DNA of 64,000 nt from Elmis aenea (Eukaryota; Arthropoda; Insecta; Coleoptera; Elmidae). Location: the NCBI GenBank assembly GCA_947652605.1, contig OX393578.1, positions 41,235,470-41,299,469 of the forward strand, in the 5' to 3' direction. This document shows, one piece after another, positions 11,190-22,414 of this stretch. The notes under the pieces are model-generated. The model was not told the DNA's origin, searched no databases, and saw only the letters and a program-made list of their open reading frames with translations. A program made the position numbers and the translations under genes. Within the stretch, counting starts at the first letter, position 1; every line of letters starts with the position of its first letter.

Positions 11190-14100
11190 TTAAAAAGTCG
11201 GTGCATTTAAGTGAAACAATTTATCTTCACGTTTTTTTATCCAGTTCAACAATCGACCAACTGTTGCAATAGCATTTCCCGTGTCCGTAAGGGGTTCAAG
11301 AATTACATATAGTTCAAAACCACGGGTATCCCAGGCTAAAACAGCTTCTTCAGAATTTCTTTCGAAGAGCAATTTCAGAGGTCGAACTGGACAATGTAGC
11401 CTTTGATGTGCCCTTCGATATAAAGTCAACAGTCGATCGTAGTTTGTAGTATATGGAGCTGCAGTGCTGGGCTGATAAAACTGAGCTGTTGATTTGCATT
11501 TATAAAGATAATGCCTTAATTCAGGAAAACCCGCTAGAGTACAAGTTTCTACAGTAGCAGTCAATGATTCATTTATAGCTTCCAAACAGTTCGACCTTCG
11601 AAGCTTCTCCACAATACGTTGCTTAGCTTCACTAAGTGCAAAAAAGGCATCACGTTCAACAGTAAGTAGTAGCATACATGCTTGGCAATCCTCCGCTAAA
11701 TAGGAAACGTGACCATATAAAAAGCCACTAGCATCGAAACGTGGCAAACACAAAGGGGTCCAAATTTCTGCTGCTTTGAGACTTTCTGATGCCTGAACTA
11801 AATTAAATATAAGATGTAAATCAGCTGGGTGGATGCAGTACTTTTTCATGCGAACTAGGGTTATCAGCTGATTATTTGCTAATAAAATGGCAAATACCAA
11901 ATTCTGCAACAAATAAAATCAAATTTCAATGGATCACAACAAAAACAAACCATACAAGGATGCAATAAATAAAAATAACCAGAGTATATGATCGTTAAAC
12001 ATAGCATAAGTGTTTTATAAAGGGTTCTCGTTTTTCGAGGGCCACTATGGGGATCTCGTAAACGGTAAGAGTTACGACTTCGGTTAAATTGGGGCAAAGT
12101 TGTATATTCAGGTGCTTAAAAATTTGATGCAAACAGAACTTATCTAGCTCTTTTAGTTTTTGAGATATAGGGAAAAAGGTAAAAAAGTGGACTTTTGTTT
12201 TTTGCCCGTAACCTATTCATTTGATGTCAAATTTCATTTTTGTAAAAACATTATCTAGGCCACTTTTTGCAAGGAATCAAATTTCCCAATTATATTTCCC
12301 GTGCGACGTTTCGTTTTTTTAAAACCATCATCAGGTCAATTTTTTCTTATGGAAATTGTTGTTTTGACCTTTCTGTCCAGGTGGACCAACTTCGAATGTT
12401 TTACGGGGTATCTCGGTTATCGTAATAGTTTGCGAAAATCTGATATCGGTCTGTTGGGCAATTTTTTTGAGAAAAGAACGCCCATGTAATCAGATTTTTT
12501 ATATCACTTTCCATTTTGGCACTACAGATGAAAAATGAAATTTCATCATTTTTGAAAATTTACTACCCATAACTTCTTTATTTACTAAAACAGCACAAAA
12601 TGTTATGCAGGTATTTTATACACATTTTTATGCTTAATTTAAAAACAAAATTAAATTTTTTTTTAGCGACCTGGAGTTTCGAGATATAAAGTAAACTCAT
12701 ATTTTTTTAAATAGAAATAAAAATATGAACGAGATTTTTTTTGGCTGTTCAAAAATATACATTTTTATATATTTATTGCAAAAAATATCGAGATATGGCT
12801 AATTTTGTAAAAATTTCATTATCAAAGTGCCATAATTTCATAAAACACTAAATGTAATTGCCAACTAAATTTTTCAAGTTTTAAGCAATTCCATATATTC
12901 TTTTGTATTGTATTGTATTGTAAATTCTGCAGCAGTCGCTACGTTTTTATCACTTACAATGTAAACTTCTAACATATTAAACTTTTCAAAGTGTTTAGCC
13001 AATTTCACCATACCACAATAAACAGTTGTAAAAGAATACACGGATTTGCTTAAAACTTAAAAATTTTACCTGGATTTGACGTTTAGTTGTTTAATAATTG
13101 CAAACATCACTTGTTTGCAAATCATGGCAAACGTTGATAATGAAATTTTCACAAAATTATGCATATCACGGTTATTTTTTGCAACAAATATATAAAACTG
13201 TATATTTTTGAAAAGCCTAAGAAATTTTCTTTCATATTAAGCAGTGACGGACTGGGAACAAAAACCGGCCCTGGCATTCAGATTATAGAGGCCCACAGCC
13301 AGGGTTGGTCAAAATTTGATTTTTATTTAAAAAATCAATGATTATTTAAATGTTTTTAATTATTTTTTTAAGAAACGACTATAATTTTTTCTTTTTACAA
13401 CTAATTTATTAATTTTTCACGTTACATTATATTCTTTATACAGCGTCATTCAAAAAGTATGCAACAAATGGAATAATTTTTTATCATGAATTTTATTGTA
13501 AATTTTTTGTTCTTGATAAAAGTTGGTGCATTACCTCAAACTAATTTAAAGATGAAAACATTTCATAAAAATTCATACAACACTAGATTTTAGCGATTTC
13601 AGAAATATTCACAAGAGTAATGTGCCCGCCCTTATTTAAAACAACATACAAAAAAAACCTCTTGGGGAAAGATTATTTAGAATTAATAATAAAACCAAAA
13701 TGTAAAACTTGACGTTAAAATTCCAATTTTTATTTTTGAAGTAATTTTAACATTCAAAAAGTCTGCAACAAATGGAAAAGGTTTTTATTATAGGTTTCTC
13801 AAAAAAATTTATTCTTAGGAAAAGTTGGTGCATGGTCTAAAACTAATTTTAAGTTTCAAAAAAATTCAAAAACAATTGATATAACATTAGATTTTGACGA
13901 TTTTAGAAATATTTGCAATAGTAAAGTGCTATTATTTTAAGAATTTTAAAAAAGTTCCAAAAAACTTTTTTGAAAACCAAAAAATACGAGCACTTTACGC
14001 AAACATACAACGCTATTGCGTATTGTGGAGCCCCAGAAAAACATTAGGATTATACGGGCAAATGTTATAATGGCACCTTTTATCATAATTTTTGCGCCGA

Positions 14101-17100
14101 ACTTATTAAGCCCGTAGCTTAGACCGGCCCATTCGGGCACCGGCCCTTCGGACATTTGCCCGAATTGCCAGATGGCCAGTCCGGGCCTGATATTAAGTCA
14201 TGACCGCCTAGGGTTTTTATTTTTAAAAATATGTTAACTCCATATCTAGAAAGTCAAGGTCGCTAAAATTTTGTTTTTATCTGGATACAATACATTAATA
14301 AAAAGTCAAAAAAAGTTTTTCACTAATAGCTGCAAACTGGAAATGATACAATATTTCTGGAAACAGTTCTGTAATTTTCTCAAAACTGCATGTTTTTGGT
14401 AATTTAACCGTTTCTCGATCTTGAATAACAAGCAAGATACCCATGTAATCCCATCAAATTTGATCCAGCCTATGCAGGGTTCAAATTTGAAGTATTTGTG
14501 TGATTTGTACACTCCACAAATACTCAATGGGTAATTTTTAAAATTTTTGCCCACAGCAGAAAAACAAAAATTACTATCACACAAATCTTATAAAAAAGAT
14601 AAAATTTTCACAAAAAAGTAGTCCTAAAGACAAAAATAAAATTTTTGTTTAATATTACTATTATTATTACTTCAAATTTGGACCACCCTCTACGTGATAT
14701 TTTATCATAATTTATGGCCATTTGACATTTTTAATTTCAATCGACTTACTTTAATTTTACTGCAAGCATTAACAATAGCAGAACTGATTGTATCTCTGAC
14801 AGATGCGGCAAGTGGTAGACATTGAACAGATCCTAAAGTGAATGCAGGTTCATGTTCTGAAAAATCTAGTAGATGATCGATCAGTCGTTCAACACCAGAT
14901 AAAAGGCGCCGCAAATCGTAATTTCGTCGCTGTTCATAGATTTTCGTAAGCCGGCTCAACGTCAACATACTGGCAATAAGATTAAATACATAGCTACAAC
15001 AAAAACATTTGAATAATACACATATATATATTTATATATAAATAGTAGAGGACAGAAAAAAGGGCAAAGTCATAAATGCTAGAGTATACCGGGGGGCAGA
15101 AATAGGCAATGAACATTATCTACTTATGGTAGCAATTCAAATAAAACAAAATGACAGAAAAAATATAACGAGATATAACAAAACTTTCAAGATTACCATA
15201 TAAAAGCACAAAGGGGACGAACATGGAGAGGATTTGGAGCATTTATGAACAGATTTCAAAAGACTTGTTTTCAAGTCGGCTGTAAGGGCATGTGGGACAA
15301 TGAAACAGTATAATAGTAATAATAGGAAACAAACTGCCTGGTGGACCGAAGAAGTCAAAAGAGAAGTGAAGGAAAAGAAAAGACTATGGAAAAAATATCT
15401 GACAACAAGCAAACCAACAGATTACAAAAAATACAAACAACAAAAGAAAAGGCCAAACGGATTGTGCTAGAAGCAAAAGCAAAGACTTGGGAGGACTTTG
15501 GAAAAAGAATGGAAGAACAATATGCGAGCAATCTAAAATTTTTCGACAAGGTATTAAAAGCCTTAAGAAAAGATAAAACCATACATTAAAGCAAATAATG
15601 GATAAACAGGGAAAAATACTGACAACAGAAAAAGAAATTATCGAAAGATGGAAAAATTATTTTAAGGAGTTATTGAAAAGTAATAACATAATAAATGACA
15701 AGGAAGAACAGCAATTGCAGGTGGAATACGAAACAATCGAACAAGAATATTAACAAAAAATAACAGAAGCGGAGTTGGATAGAGCGATACATAAAATGAA
15801 AACTGGAAAAGCAGCAGGTCATGATGATATTTTAGCGAAAATAATTAAGTACATGGGAGTAGATGGAAGAAAAATGCTGCTAAAAATAGTAAATAAAGTA
15901 TGGCAGAAAAGAGATATTCCAAAGGAGTGGTAGGTATCTGTTATATCACCGATATTCAAGACTGATGATAGTAAAAAATGCGAAAATTATAGAGGCATGT
16001 CACTTCCTAGTGTGGTAGAAAAATTATATGAAAGAATTTCAGAGGAGAGATTAAGGAGACATTTCGAAAGAAATTTGGAAAAGGCACTATGTGGCTTTAG
16101 AGCAGGTAGAAGCACGCAGGACAGTTAGGTGAAAAAATCATGGAACATTCAAAGATGCTGTGTGTTTTATTGATCTGTCTAAAGCTTTCGATACAGTGCC
16201 TAGGGAAAAGATCTGGAACATATTGAAACAAAGTAGTGGGAGACGGATTGTTAAACGCCATCAAGAGTTTATATAAGAGTAGTAGTAATGATGTGCGAAC
16301 CCATAACAGCAGTTCCAAGGAATTTATAACAACCATGGGAATAAGAAAAGGAGGCACCTTAAGCCCAGTGCTCTTTATAATTCTTTGATAAAATAATTAA
16401 AAAATGTAAACAAAACACAAGCAAAGCCTACTGGGGTTGAAATAAACTAAAACCAATATCCTTAACAGAACTAGCCTTTGCAGATGATGTGGTGCTATTA
16501 GCTAAGACGAAAAGGACTTGCAAATCAATCTAGAAGTATGGGCAGATACATTAAGTAGATATAATATGAATATTAATATAACAAATGCAAAGGCTATGGT
16601 TATAGCGAAAAATCATGAACCAGTTACAATTATGCTAGACCAAAAACGATACAGCAGGTAGAGAATTTTAAATATTTAGGAACAGTAACTGCAGAGAATG
16701 GTAAATTGGAGGAAGAGCTGAATAACAGAATAGCGGCAGCGACGAAATTTTACTACGCCACTTATACATGTTTGATAAGTTAGAAGGAGATATCAAAAGA
16801 AACAAAGACACGCGTTTTTAATGCAGTACCCATTCTCAAGTACAGTTCAGAAACTTGGACATTAACACAAAAACAAAAAATACACATAGAAAATGAGATT
16901 TCTGAGAAGAATAGAGGGATGTAGACTGATCGATAAATTCAGTAACGAAAAAATTTGAAAAACCAAGGAGTAACAAATATTAAGAAAAAGATGGAGACAA
17001 ATCAATTAAGATGGCTTGAACATCTACTACACATGCCAGAAAGTAAATTTGCGAAAATAGGATAGAAAATGAAGATGGAGGTAAAAAGAAATAGATGAAG

Positions 17101-18002
17101 ACCAAGAATAAAATGGGAAAAAGAAGTGAGACAGAGACTAGAAGAAAAAGGAGTCAGCTGGAGAGATGTGCCACAATTAGCTAACGATAGGCAGGAGTGG
17201 AGAAACTTAAATACAGAAATAGAAAAGCATACCTCGACACCGAAAGGAAGTACAAGAGGAACCGATTAAGAAGACTTACTATAAATTTTATGTAGTACTT
17301 ACTTCAACTGTGTGAGAAGTTGTGATGTACTTTCTTGGGTTTTCGAAACTACAACTAAAATCAGTGGATCTCTAAATAAAAATACAAATTGTGTATTTCC
17401 TGCATGGATGCTTCGTATGGAATCATTGTCTGCCTGAACGAAACTTACTAATGCCTGCATTATTCCAAAATAACTTGCAAATCTATCTTCATTTCCATAC
17501 CTTGCAATAAAAAGCATTTACAGTTATTACATATACATATTACATTTATGGTAAAGAATAATGATATTAATTAATTAAGAAATAGATGTATTTAACTACA
17601 GCAAGTTCAGAATTATAAAATTATCCATCATCAGCAATCAATTGGCAATACAAGATGTTATTTAAGTAAATACAACTTTTGTTAACATAGATACCTGGAG
17701 TAAATTGGTTTTCCTGCTGAACTTAATACAAAAACATGTTTTGACTTCTCTAACCATTCTTCATCTTTAATATAATCTTCATCTTGACTGTTTACTGAAA
17801 GAGAACTACTGTTTCCATCTTCTAAATTATCGGTGACATTGCAGTTATTTGCTAGCTCATCATTTTGTTCTAAACTTTCAATATTTAAATTTTTTATTTC
17901 CTGTAAGCTTGAGCTCATTTGTTCAAAATTCTCACAAGAATCTGTGGTAACAAGGATGCTTTCTGAAGAAGCTCCGGGTTCCACTTCGCAACTAGTTGAC
18001 AT
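11190..18002 (-). CDS. Mon1: Vacuolar fusion protein MON1 homologue
   Basis: Four coding exons on the minus strand: 17695-18002, 17303-17500, 14750-14993 and 11190-11903 (stop TAA), 487 residues. All splice junctions keep frame (AG|GTATCT, AA|GTAAGT, AAA|GTAAGT donors). Residues 1-85 are acidic and variable. Then follow the conserved Mon1/SAND longin regions: KHVFVLSSAGKPIYSRYGNE, ALVSFVQ, RNYDLRRLL, CLPLAASVRDT, and a C-terminal half with HPADLHLIFNLV. Mon1 pairs with Ccz1 as the guanine nucleotide exchange factor for Rab7, driving early-to-late endosome and autophagosome maturation. Fly Mon1 is about 530 aa. The third intron carries palindromic and hAT elements and the second a non-LTR retrotransposon. 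The 5' end faces Prosbeta4. Confidence 0.95.
12378..14690. mobile_element. Composite palindromic TA-type element in Mon1 intron 3
   Basis: The left portion (12378 onward, CAGGTGGACCAACTTCG then ATCTCGGTTATCGTAATAG) resembles the 9443 family. Inner segments at about 12740-12860 and 13110-13230 are reverse complements, as are about 12660-12720 and 14200-14260. The right side ends TTTGGACCACCCTC|TA at 14690. A piece at about 14300-14480 matches the 3' end of the 53829 family, so this may be two merged copies. A hAT element (13242-14189) splits the right arm. Boundaries are approximate. Confidence 0.5.
13242..14189. mobile_element. Non-autonomous hAT-like element, 948 bp
   Basis: Ends CAGTGACGGACTGG and CCAGTCCGGGCCTG with exact 8-bp duplication ATATTAAG (13234-13241, 14190-14197). 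Inside are two related non-coding segments starting ATTCAAAAAGTMTGCAACAA (about 13447 and 13752), related to a single copy near 27615, so it has captured or been hit by another repeat. Inserted into a palindromic element inside a Mon1 intron. Confidence 0.85.
15050..17280 (+). pseudogene. Degenerate non-LTR retrotransposon in Mon1 intron 2
   Basis: Antisense to Mon1. Recognisable pieces in order: end of an AP-endonuclease-like domain (RGAEIGNEHYLLMVAIQ, about 15085-15150), a Lys-rich linker (about 15330-15590), reverse transcriptase motifs (KMKTGKAAGHDDI, SPIFKTDDSKKCENYRGM and GFRAGRSTQD about 15800-16125; LAFADDVVLLAK about 16470-16510), and the downstream region with RWLEHLLHMPES (about 17010). 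Many stops and frameshifts make it non-functional. The clade (RTE/CR1/Jockey-like) cannot be fixed by eye. Confidence 0.85.
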
Positions 18003-18300
18003 TGTGGAACATTTACTTATAAACTTGTGTATTAAAAACGTATAGTTTCATTTGCTTTAAAACTTTCATTATGAATTTGTTTCACAGTTATATTTATGCA
18101 TGTTTTTTATGCACTACATACTGATGAAATTTAACCTCAAATTCAGAAATGTCACTTTGATGGGTTTGTTTCACTGCTTCATTGCTTTTAGAATGGTTCA
18201 TAGGTTGCGCTGTGTTCAATAGAAACATAACCTATTAATTTTTACAAGCTTACAAAGCAGTTTTTGTGAATTCGTTACCGGTTATAAAAATCTAATAAAA
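18003..18300. promoter_or_regulatory. Putative bidirectional promoter, Mon1 / Prosbeta4
   Basis: The 298 bp between the start codons of two divergently oriented genes must hold both 5' UTRs and core promoters. No TATA box is obvious in a useful position. Inferred from gene arrangement only. Confidence 0.5.
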
Positions 18301-19060
18301 ATGGAGTGTTTAATAGGAATAAAGTTTAAAGATTTTGTTTTGATCGGTGCTGATATGACCAACGCTCACAGCATTATGGTTATGAAAACAGGCAAGAAAT
18401 TTAATTGTTTTTGCATGTAATTTGTGCAGTGTCAGATCCATGAGTAAGTAAATTTTTATACAAAATTTTAATTTACGTTTTAGATGAAAATAAATTGCAC
18501 AAACTATCTGATAAGCTGGTAATGGCTGTATGTGGTGAACAAGGTGATACTACACAATTTGCAGAATATATCGCCAAAAATATTCAGCTGTATAAAATGC
18601 GTAATGGCTACGAATTGAGTCCAAAAGCTGCTTCCAGTTTTACTCGTCGTAATTTAGCAGACGCTCTCAGGACTAAAGTTAGCAATCTCATGTTATTTTA
18701 TTGTAAATTATTTATACTTAATATTTTCAGAATGCGTATCATGTAAATTTATTGTTGGCTGGGTATGATGATCAAGAAGGACCTCAGTTATATTTTGTTG
18801 ATTACCTAGCTTCAATGGCTGAGGTTAAGTACACAGCTCATGGCTATGGTGGCTTTTTTTCACTGGCTATAATGGATCGATATCACATCGATAATCTAGA
18901 TCGCAAAGAAGCTTATGAATTAATGAAGAAATGTGTGAAAGAAGTCCATCAACGTTTAATAATTAATCTTCCAAACTTCAAAGTGCAAGCTGTTGATAAA
19001 GATGGCATTCACAACTTACCACCCATCACTGCGCAGAGCTTTCTTGAAAAGAATGATTAA
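18301..19060 (+). CDS. Prosbeta4: Proteasome subunit beta type-2 (beta4)
   Basis: Exons 18301-18391, 18484-18677 and 18731-19060 (TAA) give 204 residues; human PSMB2 is 201. The N-terminus [18 protein letters not shown] and the blocks [31 protein letters not shown] and [16 protein letters not shown] are diagnostic. This subunit sits in the beta ring of the 20S core and has no catalytic N-terminal threonine, as expected for beta4. The first intron appears to use a GC donor (ACAG|GCAAGAAA) with acceptor ACGTTTTAG|AT. That reading restores the family's exact length in the MKTDENKLHK segment; a GT donor fitting the frame was not found. Polyadenylation signal AATAAA at 19145-19150. Divergent from Mon1. 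Confidence 0.95.
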
Positions 19061-19240
19061 ATTATTTATCATGTAATCCTTATCTGTAAGTTACAATATC
19101 ATTAAATTTTTTTTTGTATTGATTGTGTGTTAACAATATTTTATAATAAACCTTTTAATTTATGTATTCTGGCTATTTAAGAAACACATAGTCATACCAA
19201 CATATAAATAAAACAGGCTATAATAAACTTTGCTAATTAA

Positions 19241-20468
19241 AGGTCAATTCACATTATAGGTACACTCTCGCGGTCTAGAAAAGTTCGATTTCATGTAATT
19301 AAATGTGGCCGTTCACACTATAGGTACACTTCCGCTCCAAACTCAGCGCATTCTATTTTGTAAGCGTTACGTCAGTGCGAATAGATTGTGGCATGTAGTA
19401 TTTTTTTATTATTTAGTGATTTTTAATTTAAACGGTTTTCAACAAAGCAGATTTGTACGACATGGAACAAAAAAACAGAAATAAACTGAAAAGGCATTAA
19501 AAAAGTCTGGAAAATGCATACAACATTTTTTAATAATATAATATTTATCACTATTTAAAGATAATGGTAATGTAATTTTTCAAATCATATTTATTTGCCA
19601 TGAAACAACCAGCATCGGAATTAAAGATGATTTTGTAATTTGCATTTATCTCTAGACATCCTAAAATATTTCCAGAATTTCGTATCATCAGCTGCCAAAT
19701 GCGGAAAGAAAGTGTAAAATTCTCCTTCCAACTTTCGACACTTTAACGCAGAATGTACCAATTTTCTTTTCTTTTTGGTATGCTTTTCATCTGCGTCAAG
19801 CAATAACACCACCATCAAAAGATCTTTATTGTTTAAATTTAAAGCTATAAGTTTACACTACAGCGAATGAGTGAAGGCTTACACACACAGAGCGTTTTCT
19901 GTCGCGCGACTCGAGTCACGCGTTTGTGAAGTACGAGCAATTGCATGTACGCGTACACACATAGTCACCGAGCTTGGTGGCTGGTTGGTAAAACAACTTA
20001 ACTGGTAATCGGGAGGTCCTGGGTTCGATTCCCAGGGCCGACTGTCATTGTAGAGGTTTCAGGTGGTTTCCTCTATGGTTAAGGCAAATGCTGTGGCAGT
20101 ACTTCCAACTATCCTTGCCCATCCTTGACTATCCACATCTCTACCCATTATCCTTGCACCTCTTACGTCTGAAGAGGGGGTCAACCTATAGCAGTCTCCG
20201 CGCGAGCGGAAAAAACACGTGACCTTTTGACACATAGTCGCGCGAGTTTGGTCGTCGTATGTGTGTACGCGATACGCGTACATGCAATTGCTCGTACTTC
20301 ACAAACGCGCGACAGGAAACGCTCTGTGTGCTAGGCGTGAGTAATGACCGCTACTGTAGCGCGGCTTGCTTGCTGTGGCTTGCGTCTATCTCGCGCCTAG
20401 AGCGCGGCCAGTGTGAATACGCTGGAGCGGGAGTGGACCGCGAGCGTACCTATAATGTGAACTGACCT
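19241..20468. mobile_element. Palindromic PIF/Harbinger-like element with nested SINE
   Basis: Ends AGGTCAATTCACATTATAGG and reverse complement (AGGTCAGTTCACATTATAGG) flanked by TAA on both sides (19238-19240, 20469-20471), the 3-bp target duplication of PIF/Harbinger. A minus-strand frame at 19621-19818 resembles the N-terminal part of a HARBI1/ALP1-like nuclease (GEFYTFFPHLAADDTKFWKY, then FRMS), supporting the assignment. An inner inverted pair (about 19880-19966 and 20240-20330, including GAAGTACGAGCAATTGCATG) surrounds the SINE insertion. GC content is higher than in the flanks. Confidence 0.8.
19967..20229 (+). mobile_element. tRNA-derived SINE, 263 bp
   Basis: Exact 10-bp target duplication ACACATAGTC at 19957-19966 and 20230-20239. 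The 5' part resembles a tRNA: an A-box-like segment TGGCTGGTTGGTAAAAC near 19978 and a B box GGTTCGATTCC at about 20022 inside a GGTCCTGGGTTCGATTCCCA arm. This is followed by a tRNA-unrelated tail. It is not a functional tRNA, since no proper cloverleaf or acceptor stem can be drawn. Confidence 0.82.
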
Positions 20469-20471
20469 TAA

Positions 20472-22295
20472 TGAAAACTTTTTAAATGTGTTCTAAAAGA
20501 AAACGCCCCATCTAATAACTTTTAAAAGAGAGGGTTGAAAAATTTTACCCGGACAAAACTTGTTCATAGTACAATACTCAACATTACGATGATATTCGAC
20601 TTGATTCGACTGTTATAAGTTATTATAATTTCCACTCCAACTAGAAATGAAAGTTAATTTTTCTAAAGGACTGTATAATTTCGTATCCAAATTAAAAGTG
20701 TCTATATAAATATGTAGAAAATGTATTAAACAAAATATCCCCAAATTCATTTTTCGGTTCTATCAAGTTAAAACCCCTTGACTGTTCTCTACGAACTGAG
20801 TTCGGGCGTTCTTTTCGCTCTACGATTTAAATTTGGGTATTTTTTACCGCTTTTGCACCGTTGGCCTTGTTCTACGAACTGGGTTCGAGCATTTTTATCG
20901 CGTTTGTGTCGTGCTGTACGATATGAGGCCTTGTACACGCGAAGCGGATAACTTCGGTTGATCGCGCTTTAGAGCCGGTTTTATGCACGCGACAGTATCA
21001 AGGCGGCGTAGGCAGATTTTTTTTTAACGTGCATTCTGTTTTGAAGCTATAAGTTGGAAAAAGACAAAAATTAGGTTGGTCTTTGTCACCGAAGCCAAAA
21101 GTCTTCTTTTTTCTTGACCCAAAAATCTTTGCAGGTAGATTTGGATAAGTTGGGTTTGCGCGGTTCTTGAGTGTGATTTTTGTAACAAAAAATTGCATTT
21201 TTTTGAGGTGCTGATAGAGAACAGCCTAATTGTATTTTTCAAGTTACAGCTTCATTACCGAAGCAACATAAAAAAAGGTTAGCCTCTGCCGCCGCGACAT
21301 TGTCGCCTGCATAAACCCAGTAATTTAATGCAACGTTCAAGGGGTTAACTACATTTTTCGAAACATCTAAATATCGCTACAAATTAGGCTCTATTAAACA
21401 GTGCTTCGCAAAAATATGGAAACGGACAAAATATCTAGAACACTATTAAAGATATAACAAGGAAATTTGGTATGTGACAATTATTGTCATGTTTCGAATT
21501 CGATGAAAATATCAATGTTACAATTCAACTACCGGTTCAACCGAAAATGGATTTGAAATTTTAAACAGAACAGCCTGCATGTTTTTGGATTCCTCTGTAA
21601 GTTTACTTCAAAAAATGTTTGAGATTATATGGGTCTCTCTACTAAAGTCAAACGTATTAGCAAAATTTAATTTTTCAGCCAATTTTTTTTTTTAAATTAA
21701 TCTACTTTTGAAGTATTTATAACAATTTACAAAACGCATATTCAGCTAATAAAATTAATTTAATATGCCATAAAGGAAATTTTTTATTGTATTAGTTTTG
21801 ATTGGTACTTAAAAGTTATCGAATTGAAATTAAACCATATAAATTGTTTCAGTTTAAGAAGTTTCAAGGTGAATAATTACTCAACATAAGTAATATAATT
21901 AATTTTAGAAATTCATTTAAATTACTTTTTTCGCCAGTAACATTAACATAAAAAAAAATTAATTTTAATTACTGAACAGCTATGAAAAAAACATTTTTTC
22001 TTTATCATACTATTGATATAGGTTATACATTATATTGTCTTGAATTTTTGTTATTTTACATCATTACTTCACTAGCCCTTTATAGTATCAGTAGGGTTTG
22101 GCAAATTCCTTATATTTTTAACGTTTATCTTTTTTTAAGTAGTTATTTCATTAACACATTAAGCTTATTTTCTACTAGTTTATTACTTGAGTTCAAACTT
22201 TTTAAAACTTCAGGTGATTTATTAAAGTGTTAATGCATCCTGATCTTAATCAAATTCTCTTGTACTTTTTCGTGTCGAGGAAAGATTAAACACAG
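20472..22295. other. Intergenic DNA without recognised genes
   Basis: Around 20780-20935 a unit containing CTACGAACTGRGTTCG is present twice, with GC-rich surroundings; its nature is unknown. The remainder is AT-rich. The open frame at 21982-22233 has the Phe/Leu/Tyr-rich composition of translated AT-rich DNA and no domain. Confidence 0.4.
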
Positions 22296-22414
22296 TTTAT
22301 TAAAAAACATTTATTAAATAAAACTAACGGAGGGTTTTCAACTCAAAAACAGTTTTCCATTTGTGCGAAAAGATTGCAGGGAATAATACAATAATTTGGA
22401 AGTAAATATTTCAG

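Noticed and set aside
18430..18443. Possible 14-nt micro-exon between AG and GTAAGT in the Prosbeta4 intron
   Set aside because: Including it after the GC-donor exon creates a stop and spoils the conserved segment.
19967..20042. Functional tRNA gene
   Set aside because: Only the T arm/B box is good; the acceptor and anticodon stems do not pair and it is flanked by a SINE-type duplication.
21982..22233. 83-codon hydrophobic frame
   Set aside because: Phe/Leu/Tyr/Ile-rich composition expected from AT-rich DNA; no splice-site or family support.
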